This document shows, one piece after another, positions 54,295 to 64,000 of a stretch of DNA of 64,000 nucleotides. Source of the stretch: Euglena gracilis (Eukaryota > Euglenida > Euglenophyceae > Euglenales). The notes below the pieces were generated by a model, which searched no databases, was not told the origin of the DNA, and saw nothing but the letters and a program-made list of their open reading frames with translations. Where the stretch lies: positions 3,528,504 through 3,592,503 of the forward strand of contig CP154957.1 in the NCBI GenBank assembly GCA_039621445.1, written 5' to 3'. Position 1 is the stretch's first letter, and every line of letters begins with the position of its first letter. A program made the position numbers and the translations under genes.

Positions 54295-55132
54295 TTCACC
54301 CGCAACCACACCACCTCCCATATTGCCACGCTCATATTCTAAAAAACTGCAATTTTGATCTGGTTTGATTAGTGAAGGGGGTCAATCAAGGCCCCCCCCC
54401 CCCTGTAGACCCCCCCCTACAAGGGGCTACAGACAAAGCAACCAAAACAAAAATGAAAAGGGTTTTTTTAGTTTGAGGGGATCAAGGATTGCCACCCAAA
54501 TTGATTGTGTTTTTTTTATTATGATCAAAAAATGTGATTTTTGACAAATGAAAAAATGTTTTTGTTTTGGGCGTTAGTGTTTGCACTGAAATTGGTTCAT
54601 CAACAGCCAAACCACCACTGTGCCCATCCTTGAAGGCAAACGAGGAACCCACTGTGCATGCGTCCTGGCGTGTCGGCACTTGGAGCAGAGGAGGTGGCGA
54701 GCTGAAACTTGGATCCAGGAGCAGCGCTTTTCTCCAAGTGCTGCGGGTATCCAGAGTTTTATGGGCGAGCAGTCAAGTCAGGGTTGGTCGGACTGCTGCA
54801 CATGGCATGCCCCAACCCACCCGGGGGGGGGGGGGCTTTTTTTCTGTGGTTGCATTCGGCAAAGAAATTTTTCGGTGCCGAAGGTCGATTATGACCTGCC
54901 AATCTCTGCCAAAGCCGAAAGAAATGGGGGGACCACCCCCCCCCCACCCATAGGCTCTGGAAGTGCTGTTCAGGGTCTGGCAGCAGTGGGTGGGTCGGGT
55001 CGGGGGGGGGGGGGGGTAACCCCCTAAGTTTCACGTTTAGCCCTGCCCCCCCCCCCGACGGCCGGTTGTATCTGTGTATTTGTTTGCAACACTGACGTGG
55101 GTGGGGTGGCTTGCCCCCTGCTGGCTGCACAG

Positions 55133-55198
55133 ACGCACAGCGCGTCGTGACCCCCGTGCTCAGCAGCCTCTCGGCCAGCCCTGCGGGAGGGGACGCAG
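55133..55198 (+). CDS. 55-kb gene, exon A
   Basis: Acceptor CTGCTGGCTGCACAG; donor GACGCAG|GTGTGG. 66 bp, phase 1 at both ends: AQRVVTPVLSSLSASPAG, GDA. Third positions mostly G/C. The last base plus the first two of exon B make an Ala codon. Upstream exons not found. Confidence 0.5.
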
Positions 55199-55858
55199 GT
55201 GTGGAAGTGCCTGGCACTGTGTCGGTTTACCAACCAACCCTTTCTGGCCTGTGAATCGTGCAGGTTTCTTTTGGCGTTGTATGTGAGAGTTGGCCCACAC
55301 CGTGAATGGCTTCAACCATTCACAGAGAAAGTCATTATGCAACGAAGAATCTCAACAGGTAATTGGACAAAAAGTATTTTGTTCTATCTCCATATTTCAA
55401 TCATTGTCTTAGCAACTGTTTTTTCCCCCTCCCCCATTGTTGCAAACAATCACTCTGACCTTCCTTCTGTCATTTACCTCCTGGGACGGAATTATCCAGC
55501 ATTTGTCGAGCATTTATCCAACACAGAAACACCATTTGGGAGGCAGTGCTGCCAGCATCCCCATGGCGTGTGCCGTGCTGGGTAAAATGGCTTCCCAAAG
55601 CCGGAACCCAAAACCAAACCCCCCAGAAATCATTACCTAATTTTTTTTGTAATTTTTATTTTCATAAATCAGATTGGAACAAAAAAAAAAGTTGACAGCC
55701 ACGTTGATGATATTTCATCTGTCTTGGGCAAAGGTCTCCAATTAAGATAATATTTTCCAACTTTTTGCGATTTGCTTTCAAAAAAGCATTAAAATTAAGA
55801 CTTTGCGCGTGCGAAAGTTGGATTTTTGGAACCAGAATTAGGAATGATGATAATATGA

Positions 55859-55911
55859 TGAGGAGGAGGAGGAGGAGGAGGAGGAGGAGGAGGAGGAGGA
55901 GGAGGAAGAGA
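55859..55911. repeat. (GGA)n microsatellite
   Basis: About 16 GAG/GGA trinucleotides. Confidence 0.95.
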
Positions 55912-56042
55912 AGGGTGCTAAATTAGGAATTAGGGGGAAACGGGAATTACCCCATAGCACAAGCACCCCCTCCGGCGGAGATGTCTTGGCGCCTTGGGCA
56001 GCCTTGTGGGGGGGGGGCGGGTGTGTGCCGTCGTCTCGCCAG

Positions 56043-56365
<323 letters not shown>

Positions 56366-56974
56366 CCGCGCTCGTTTGTGCTGACGCATGGGCCGGATAG
56401 CCGTTTCCGCAGGCAACGTTTGTGCACCAGCCCCGCCTGACAGCACGGCCGAATGAGGGCCAAATTCGGGCCTACGGTAGCCACTCGCTCAGCGCATTGC
56501 GTGGTCACAGATGCGTAGGCCGTTGCAGGGCTCCCGTTAGTAGGTGAGTAGTGCGACACAATTTGCATAATGAATCATTTGCGCCTTGAAGGAAGGGATT
56601 TGCAAGTTGGCTTGTTTTAAAGACCCATTTTTCTGACCAACTGCTTTTTGCATTTTTGATTTTATCCGTCTCGCCTTTTTGAAAATTGTCAGGATCATGA
56701 CTGGTTGATTTGCAAGGGTGGAAACAGAGGTGGGCAGGTTCACGGACAAGGTTTCCCCATTCTCAGATTTCTCGAAATTATCAGGCCCAGTTTTGCCAAT
56801 GTTTTCACCCTCTTTGGCAAGGACAAAACAAAACCGCCGCAAAAACAACCTCCCAAATAATGCATACATTAATGCAATCGAGGAAATGTGCAGGGTTTTT
56901 TTATATTGTTTGGCACAGTGGCAGAGTATTTTTTCCTCGATTTCCACCTGTTGCCAGGGGTGGCCAGGCGCCAG

Positions 56975-57225
56975 CAGGGCTGTACAGGAATCCCTGATGC
57001 CCTATGGGTGGTGGGAGGGGGGGGGAACGACCCCCCTCCCCATTCCTGGCAGGTTTGGGGCTCCAACCACCCCCCTCCCCAGCAGGTCTCCGCCAGGGCG
57101 TCCCGTATTTCCGGGAGCGCCGATTGGGCAAAGTTTTCCCATCGGCACCGAAGAATATTTTCCATGCGCGGTGCTGTGGTGGGGGGGGGTCGACCTCCCC
57201 ATCAGGGGCTTCCCGTCCAGCCCTG
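56975..57225. mobile_element. Introner-like MITE ending at exon C
   Basis: Left end CAGGGCTGTACAGGAATCC then CTGATG. The right end read on the other strand is CAGGGCTGGACGGGAAGCC then CCTGATG, a 25-bp imperfect inverted repeat. Flanks GGCGCCAG and GGCATCAA agree at 5 of 8, all three differences being transitions. A GGGGGGTCGACC block lies inside near the right end. The right terminus contains CCGTCCAG|CCCTG, and the AG is the acceptor of exon C. Confidence 0.6.
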
Positions 57226-57425
57226 GGCATCAACCCACTCCATCCGCGGTGGCCACCGCACCTCCGGTGCCGCCCTACCACCCCCCCCCCCCCGCGGACC
57301 TCCACCCCGGCGGACCGCGCAGCCCCTGCGGGTGGACCCGACCGTCGCGGCGGACGACTCGGAGGGGCCGGCCGCCGACGCCCCGCCTCCCGGCCGGGCC
57401 GGCGTTTACCGATGGCCGAGGGCGG
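57221..57425 (+). CDS. 55-kb gene, exon C (Pro/Ala-rich)
   Basis: Acceptor GGGGCTTCCCGTCCAG, supplied by the element just upstream; donor GGGCGG|GTGGGG. 205 bp, phase 0 to 1: PWASTHSIRGGHRTSGAAL, RRTAQPLRVDPTVAADDS, GPAADAPPPGRAGVYRW. The middle is a C run encoding Pro. GC-ending codons. Low-complexity linker-like; function unknown. Confidence 0.48.
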
Positions 57426-58551
57426 GTGGGGTGGCTACCAGGGTCCCCGGCCCGAATGGTTCCCCCAACCAACCCCCCCCCTCGGGATGGTTGGTTTATT
57501 TCAGCTGCTGGCTGGCCGGTGGAGGATGGGAGCGGCCAGGAATGGCCAAAATGCCCCCCCGATCAAGGGTTTTCTTAAGCCGGAGGGGACCCTGTCCCCG
57601 GGGGGGGGGGGCAGCCAGGCAGCAGCTCAAATCCAGCCAGCAGCCCAAATTCGGGCTGGGAGCCCCCCCCCACTGAAATAAAGTTGGGTCCAGCCCGGCC
57701 AGAGGCCGGGCCAGCCGGCCGCTGCCCAGCTCATTTATCCCTGCATTTTTTCCCTCATCACAGCTTCCTCCATCACAGCCCCCCAGCCTTGATCTAGCTC
57801 CATCCACCAAAATGTCGAGAAGACAAAAACAAAAATGTTTTAGAAATTTTTGTTTTTCACCGACCCAGCCCAGCCCAGCCCCCCTCCAGCCCCAGACCCC
57901 CCCCCCGGGGGGGTCAGCCAGCAGCTCGCTTCCAGCCAGCAACCTTTTTGCCAGCCGGAGGCTGGACCCCCCCCCCCGGGGGGGCCTTTAAGAAAACCCC
58001 CACCCGGGAATTTTCATGCTTGAGAATCCGGCAGGCTCCCACCCAGGAAACGGCGGGGTCCAGAGTACTGGTCAACCTGTCGTCATGCCATTGTGCCCTA
58101 ATTTTCCGCCCAGGGAGGGAATAGGCAATGCCGGATGAGGATGAAACGTAAAAAATTTCTTGAATGTTGAAGACGAGCGAACGATCAAAAATTGAATAAT
58201 CTGATGCAGGGCTCGAAGTTTTTACCCAGGGAACAAACGTCTGGCAAAATTGACATGCGTGATTGTTCTTGATTAGCAAGGTTTCTGGATTTAAGTGGCT
58301 ATGTTCCTGCTAAGTCCTACTTCTGAAACCCCGCGGGTGCTAGCAGGATTTTGTTTTAGTCTGACGAAGGAGGGTTATCGGGGTGGGGGGGCGTATGTTA
58401 ATGAATCTTTGGTAAAAACACAAAGTGGCCCAAATAGAATTTCGGGCGAAGCTCATCGAAGAAATTGCCAAAAAAAACCAACTCCTCAGGCCACAGCGAC
58501 CACAAAGCCCCCATGTGTTGCCTGTATCTGCATTGCGGTGTTGTTGTAAAC

Positions 58552-58720
58552 CCCCCCAAATAACCTGGCGGGGGGAGGGGCAAAAAAGATGGTTCCAGTA
58601 ACTTGGCGGGGTCCTTTTTAGGCAAAATTCCTTTACGGCGCTGAAAAAGGGGCCCAAATAACCTGGGGGGGGGGGCAGGGCCAAAAGTTGGTTCCAATAA
58701 CCTGGCACCCCGCCAGGTTT
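58552..58720 (+). repeat. Dispersed repeat family C (AATAACCTGGCGGG), copy 1
   Basis: Four related CAATAACCTGG words, an ACGGCGCTGAAAAAGGGGCCC middle, and a closing inverted CCCCGCCAGGTT. Copy 2 lies at 62803-62965 with the same order. Confidence 0.75.
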
Positions 58721-58784
58721 TTGGGGGGGGGGGGGGGGGCTTATGGTGTGATAGTTGTCTTCAGTTGGTTTAGTACATATGGGG

Positions 58785-58785
58785 G

Positions 58786-58819
<34 letters not shown>

Positions 58820-58875
58820 ATATGTATGTATATATACGTACATATATATGTATATGTGTGTGTGTGTTTTTATGC

Positions 58876-58907
<32 letters not shown>

Positions 58908-59095
58908 ATACATATTTATGTATATATATATGCACATATATATGTGCATATATATACATAAATATGCATATATATGCACATATATGTGCATATATATACA
59001 TATTTATGTATATATATATATATATACATATTTATGTATATATATATATATATGCACATATATATGTGCATATATGCATATGTGTGTGTGTATTG
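58785..59095. repeat. TG/TA microsatellite with CATATATATG words
   Basis: TG at 58790-58818, then alternating TGTATATA and GCACATATATGTGC palindromes. Confidence 0.9.
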
Positions 59096-59129
59096 GGGGC
59101 GACCCCCCCCCCCCGCGGCGAACCGCCAG

Positions 59130-59330
59130 CCCTGCAGCCCGCCGATGCCAGTGCCCCCGCCGCCCCCGCCACCCCCGCCCCAGCGGAGGAGGCCGGAGCC
59201 GAGCCCACGCCGGCGGCGCGGAAGCGGTCCAAAGGGTCGAGCGTGGCCGCGGAGGCCGGCGGCGGCGATGGCGACGGCGACGGCGCTGCCGGGCCCCTCC
59301 CCCTCCCCTCCCCCCTCCCCCTCCCCTCCC
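59130..59330 (+). CDS. 55-kb gene, exon D (Ala/Pro-rich, basic patch)
   Basis: Acceptor GCGGCGAACCGCCAG; phase 1 entry fits exon C. Reads LQPADASAPAAPATPAPA, EEAGAEPTPAARKRSKGS, SVAAEAGGGDGDGDGAAG. RKRSKGS may be a short nuclear-localisation cluster. The donor is unresolved: the downstream sequence becomes a C run; CTGA|GTTTGT near 59385 would keep phase 1. The end given here is approximate. Confidence 0.45.
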
Positions 59331-60477
59331 CCCACCCCTCTCTCCCCTGCAACCCCGGGGGGGGGGGGGGGGGGCGGCTGAGTTTGTTTCCTGAATGGCC
59401 CGCGCTGCGCCATGGCACATGGCCGAGGGCACTTGGTCCCCGCTGCGCTGAGGTTTCCCCCCTGACCGCACCGAGGGAGGAAGGCCGTGGCCGGCCAGGC
59501 CAGGAAGGACCCCTGGGCAGAGCCACCACGATTACTGAGCCAGAGGCGTTCCGTTCAGGCACCTGAAGGCCCGGACAGGAGGGGTTCTGCCTCCCCTTCC
59601 CCTCGACCTTGACGTGGCTGGTCGATGACACACCTCCGGGGGAGGGGGCCATATCTCAGTTTGGGTGTGCGGTGAGGGTCACCTGATGTACTCCGGCGGG
59701 GGGGTTTTTTGAGGACGGCGACCCATACAAAAAAAAAATCGTGTCAACTGCGTGTCAAAATCGTGTCAAATTTTTTCCCGCACCCAAATTGCCACATGGT
59801 CTATGGCAGGTGCCCATGACGCGGCATGTCCATACTACACCCCCCCCAGTGTCAACCGCATTTTTCCGTCTTTCTTGCCGTTTGAAGAGCAAAGGGTAAC
59901 AGGGTTCGGTGTTTGGCAGTTTTGGTCCGGAACTCGAAGGGAAAAAATTGCCAAAAGAGAAACATCAGTTCACAGGGGGGACAGACTCCTGGGGGGACAA
60001 GCCTCTAGCTAACTCTGCATTGCATTTGTTTTTGTGGCGTCGCTCCATGGTTTCGCACGGCACCTCAATTTTAAATTTGTGGCTGCCCACCAAAATGGCC
60101 TCAGAATCTATATTTTCATTTGCACCTAAATTAAAAAAAAAAAAAAAATGAGGAATTTCGAAGGGGACGCAAGAAACCATGGAGCGATCCCATGTGGAAG
60201 TAAATGAAACGCAGTTTGGTTGTCCAGAGAAGCTCAAGCTCTTTGCCGGAGGTCCAAAGAGCAGGCTCGTTGCAACACACATGCACGCGCACACACTCAC
60301 CCATATCACACGCACATACATGCAACACGTACACACACACACACACACACATAATACATGCAGAGACGCATGAACACACATGCAACACACGTATGGCACA
60401 GAAAACACATGCACACACACAATGCATCTGCACCTGTGTGTCTGCTGCATTTATGTCTTTGCTTTTCGGCAACTCAG

Positions 60478-60651
60478 AGTCCGCCAGCTCCACCTCTGCG
60501 CCCGCCGCCGACCCCGCCACCGCCGCCCCGGAGGCAGCGGACGAGACCGCTGCCGCCGCCGCCCCCTCCCCACCAGCCAAGTCCCCCAGCACCGTGTCGA
60601 GGCGTGGGTCCCGGTCCGCCTCCCTGGCCAGTGCCAAGAGCCTGCCAGACG
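60478..60651 (+). CDS. 55-kb gene, exon E (Ala/Ser-rich)
   Basis: Acceptor TTTGCTTTTCGGCAACTCAG; donor CCAGACG|GTGTGG. 174 bp, phase 1 at both ends: SASSTSAPAADPATAAPE, AADETAAAAAPSPPAKSP, STVSRRGSRSASLASAK. RRGSRSASLAS contains RRxS-type sites that could be phosphorylated (inference). Nearly all third positions are G or C. Confidence 0.55.
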
Positions 60652-61603
60652 GTGTGGCCCACCCCAGACAGACACCCCCTCCCACCACCCCCCGGGTGAA
60701 GGAAAATGGACGAGGCTTGGGACAGTGAGACGTTTTGTGCGGCTGTAAGAAATGGATGGAACGGTTTTTGCCACGCATATATGCGACCAAACGTCATGAA
60801 AGATTGTATGTCTGCCATGTCGGAATCGCACCACCAGGGGACCACCAAAGTGTGTTTTAGGCATGTTTGCCCAAAATCTTTGCGCGTGCTGAAACCAAAA
60901 TGCCGAACACTGGCGAAAATTTCCTTAGACATTTTCCAAAATACATTCAGCCACCACATTTCCAATGGCGTGAGAAAAGGAAAGCAAGAGGTGGAGGCTG
61001 AGAATCACAGGGTTTATGAGTTCCTTGCCTTTCTCTCTCCACATGCATCACACCTGGCTTCTTTTTCAAAGCCCACAGGGAGGGGGGAGGGAGGAGAGGG
61101 GTTCCCTCCCACCCACCCAGCCTGGAGCGGGACCCCTGGGGATATTCAGCCTTGCCAGCATTTTCCAAAAATCGTCCGGTACTCCACGCCGGAACCCAAA
61201 CCCAGAGCCCGGAATGGGACCCAGAAAGAAGTAAGAGCGTACACGACCGTCAACCGTCAACCGCCAACCATCAATTAAAGGTGGTTGTACCTTTCAGCAA
61301 AGTGATCAATATCGCTGAAACAGCTGCACCTCTCTCTGGAAACCTGTGGCAGGAACGAAAGAACCTGGAGGCAGGAGAGAGGGGTCCCCTCCACAATTAG
61401 TTTTGGAAGGGGGCTCCGAGATTCCGATGCAAGCTTGCCCCCCCCCCCACCAGACTTCCCAAATTTTCGGAGGCACCGATTTCAGGTCAAAAGTTTCTTT
61501 CAGTGCCTTCGGTACTGTGGTGGGGGGGTTGACCCCCTCCGTTCACGGCCGGCCCGTACAACCATGTCCCCTCCCCCGTCTCCCGTCCCGCCCTCTCTCA
61601 CAG

Positions 61604-61676
61604 CCGACGCCCACGCCGACGCTGCAGCGGCGCCGGCGTCGGCTGCAGCAGAGGGCCCCACAGCTACTCATGCACG
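61604..61676 (+). CDS. 55-kb gene, exon F
   Basis: Acceptor CGCCCTCTCTCACAG with a long pyrimidine tract; donor GCACG|GTGGGG. Phase 1 entry completes Ala, then DAHADAAAAPASAAAEGP and TATHA. 73 bp, leaves phase 2. The next exon was not identified. Confidence 0.5.
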
Positions 61677-61875
61677 GTGGGGTTGGTCCACCCGTGACTG
61701 TGAGTTGCGTTAACCAGCCCGGGGGGGGGGGGAGTGGTTAGACCCCGGTTGCTTATATTTTGGATTTCCGAAATTGGGCCCTGGGGGTTGCTTGTACTTG
61801 GAACGTCGCCGTTTTCGTGCCGTTTACGTGGAAATTACTCACCCCATGGGGTGCCAGTAAATTAGGGCTTGCCAA

Positions 61876-61978
61876 ATATGTGTATGTATGTGTGTATGTA
61901 TGTATGTATGTATGTATGTATGTATGTATGTATGTATGTATGTATGTATGTATGTATGTACGTATGTATGTATATGTA
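61876..61978. repeat. (ATGT)n microsatellite
   Basis: About 24 units. Confidence 0.95.
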
Positions 61979-62048
61979 TGCAATCATACATTCATACACA
62001 CATACATAGGAGTATATATGTATTCATTTGATTTATTTTTAAAAAGCT

Positions 62049-62498
62049 GTGACAAAGCACCAGCGGGAGAAAGTTCACCACCCTCTTGCGGGCTCCCTCT
62101 GGGTCCCCCCCCCCTTCGTCGCTTCCACATTGCAAGAACAGTGCCGATGGAGGATGCCAGTCAGTGAAAGAGCCGGGGTTGCAAAAGAAGGAGCCGGCTG
62201 CCAGCGGCATTGTTGTGGCCAAATTTCCGAACTGCTTCTGTCAGAATTTCCATCGGGTCGGTCTCGGGGAACGGCGGATGAAAGTGGCCCGCCGCGCCTG
62301 GATGACTCTGTCTCTTTCGCCAGTCCCGTTCCAGCGGGCACACCGATGTCCACACAGGACATCGGTGTGACGGTAACAAAGCCGTTGCGCCGTCGAACGG
62401 CTGTGGGGCCACAGGGATGCCGACGATGCAGCGGAGCTGTCCGCCACCCCACGCCGCGCCAGCGCAGCAAAGAAGGTGCCCCCCCCCGGGCAAAATAA
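62049..62498 (+). CDS. Open frame of 149 codons, unknown, possible exon
   Basis: The frame includes RLDDSVSFASPVPAGTP and STQDIGVTVTKPLRRRTA with natural composition. An overlapping top-strand frame (SVKEPGLQKKEPAASGIVV) and a bottom-strand frame of 131 codons are also open. No clear splice pair. No stop-free tract of repeats explains the openness, so some coding content is plausible. Confidence 0.3.
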   Translation: MTKHQREKVHHPLAGSLWVPPPFVASTLQEQCRWRMPVSERAGVAKEGAGCQRHCCGQISELLLSEFPSGRSRGTADESGPPRLDDSVSFASPVPAGTPMSTQDIGVTVTKPLRRRTAVGPQGCRRCSGAVRHPTPRQRSKEGAPPRAK

Positions 62499-62802
62499 AG
62501 CCAAGATGGCCGGAATCGGCTTGGTTTGGCTTGGGCTTAAGCTTGGGCATTTTGGCCCAAAATGGCCAAAATGGACAGCCTGACGACCTCCTGGGCACGG
62601 CATGCCAACCAGGGGGCCACCTGGAGGTTTCTTAAGGCGCCTTTAAAAGGAAACCTTGAAAATACCCTTAAAATGCCTTTAAAAATAATCATTTGGGGAA
62701 AATTCTCGAAATTTGAGCCGAAAATGAAGTCGCAAAATCTTGGCAAAAACGAGCCTAAACTCCCCCCAAAAATAGCCTGGCAGGGCCCTTGCTTCTGGCA
62801 GT

Positions 62803-62965
62803 GGCCGAATAACTTGGCAGGGGGAGGGCAAAAAAATAGATGGCTCCAGTAACTTGGCAGCTCCATTTTAATGCAAAAGCACTTTACGACGCCGAAAAAA
62901 GGCCCAAATAACCTGGCAGGGGGGGGCCAAAAAGATGATTCCAATAATTTGGCACCTCGCCAACC
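62803..62965 (+). repeat. Dispersed repeat family C, copy 2
   Basis: CCGAATAACTTGGCAGGGG, CCAGTAACTTGGCAGC, ACGACGCCGAAAAAAGGCCC, CCAATAATTTGGCACC. Confidence 0.75.
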
Positions 62966-63335
62966 ACACTAAATGAATGTCTGGTTGCAAATTCGGGGGG
63001 CGTTCAAAAGGCACCGCAGCTGCACTGTCCAAAACCCAGGACGCACAATGCGTCGGTGTTCTGACACATGCCAGTTCGAAATTCCCCCATTTTTGGTGAA
63101 AGCTGTCAATGAATCTCGAAAATAATTATAAGGCAAATTTTCATTCGAAATTGAAGAAATCTAAGGTTTTCAAAGGTTTTTTAAGGCATTTCCAAATTTT
63201 TAAGACAGTCTATTTTCCAAGGGAAGTCCAAGGGCCATCCTGGCATTGAACAGGGTAAAAGGAAAAGTTAAAAAAAAAGTCAAAGAAACGGACCCATTTT
63301 TCTTGGACAGACAAGGTTCCAGCGATCCAGAAATA

Positions 63336-63455
63336 CTTTCATTGTGGACACCAAAAAAAATTTTGCGGTTCACGTATGGACACCAAAAAAATTTTGTGGT
63401 TCACCTGTGGACACCAAAAAAATATTTGTGGTTCACATATGTGGACACAAAAAAA
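63336..63455 (+). repeat. Tandem of about 35 bp, TGGACACCAAAAAAATTTTG unit
   Basis: Three and a half units of TGGACACCAAAAAAA(T)TTTG(T/C)GGTTCAC. The remaining sequence to 64000 shows only G/C and A/T-rich intron-like DNA, with a final GC hairpin near 63975. Confidence 0.85.
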
Positions 63456-64000
63456 TTTTCCCACCGCCTGCTGACATTTGCGTCATTATCTTTCTCCTCA
63501 ACAGCAATGAAGCAATCAAATCCATGGTGGATTTTGGGTAATTTCTGGGTCAAAAAAGTCGAAAATAAATCGGAAAAAATTTTCCCCCAATACCACATTT
63601 TTGGCCTCCCGGACCCGAAAGAACTGTTTTTGGGCCGAAAATGAGCGTTTTTCGACCCCCCTCCCGGGTCCCCCGTTTTAAGGCCCAAAACCCATGCATT
63701 TGGGGTCATTTCCGGGTCAAAAGAAGTCGAAAAAATTGAAGAAAACAGGTCTGGGGGGTATGGGGGTGGTCGCTGACCTCTTAACCTTTCAAAATTACTG
63801 CAAGTAACCGTAAATTGCAGGTGTGTATTTGTAAATAATAATTTATGCGAAATTTGCAATGGTAGTATTGTCGGCCATCCATTACGAGCAAGTTCCATTA
63901 AGAGCTCAGCATTATTCAAACCCTGGTCCCCCCCCTACTTTCAGAAGGAGGGGGGCCAAAAAAAAATCTTTCGTGCTTCGCGCCGGGAGTGTATTTTAGG

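Noticed and set aside
55265-55350. Exon reading FLLALYVRVGPHREWLQPF before a good CAACAG/GTAATT donor
   Set aside because: Attractive donor, but the phase does not fit exon A and the codons lack GC bias; left out pending transcripts.

Overview
The window reads as nuclear DNA of a eukaryote, probably a protist or alga with a repeat-rich genome and long introns; I cannot name the species. No bacterial gene layout, operon, CRISPR array, rRNA or tRNA was seen. Genes appear only as short open blocks (about 60-315 bp) bounded by GT and AG dinucleotides. They lie in long stretches of poly-C/poly-G runs, microsatellites and small dispersed repeats. Most long open frames are artefacts of (GT)n, (ATGT)n, GC satellites or G/C runs and are left out.

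Layout. 0.1-10 kb: a MITE-like element, then fragments of a duplicated top-strand gene family (four modules, here A to D, each seen twice), interrupted by an AT-rich block with decayed collagen-like Gly-X-Y coding. 10.3-11.2 kb, bottom strand: a decayed retroelement-like piece with a CCHC-type knuckle and a clear 2A-like motif. 12.7-13.7 kb and 40.2-42.5 kb, bottom strand: exon-like blocks of about 50% GC with good splice signals. 14.7-61.7 kb, top strand: a series of GC-rich exons, nearly all with G or C in third codon positions. The best models are a four-exon gene at 36.57-38.52 kb, a zinc-finger gene at 44.67-47.07 kb ending in an acidic tail, and an acidic/Ala-Pro-rich low-complexity gene at 55.1-61.7 kb. 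Phases agree across most of their junctions. Weaker chains lie at 23.6-28.6 kb and 51.1-52.9 kb.

Repeats. Several families of 150-1000 bp elements share G/C-run ends and an internal GC hairpin followed by A/T. Two have near-perfect terminal inverted repeats starting CAGGG and exact 8-bp target duplications, which is the hAT signature. A third ends exactly where a predicted exon begins and supplies its AG, as an introner would. A separate recurrent motif (CTTAAAAAGAAG then CCTG) also sits at predicted 3' splice sites. Microsatellites include a 1-kb ATGT array with higher-order structure and (GT)n tracts that begin at predicted 5' splice sites.

Nearly all protein functions are unknown. Domain hints (RanBP2-like zinc finger, ADAMTS-like, FHA-like and vWA-like fragments) come from reading motifs by eye, without any search. 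Exon edges are inferred from splice consensus, frame and phase, with no transcript evidence.
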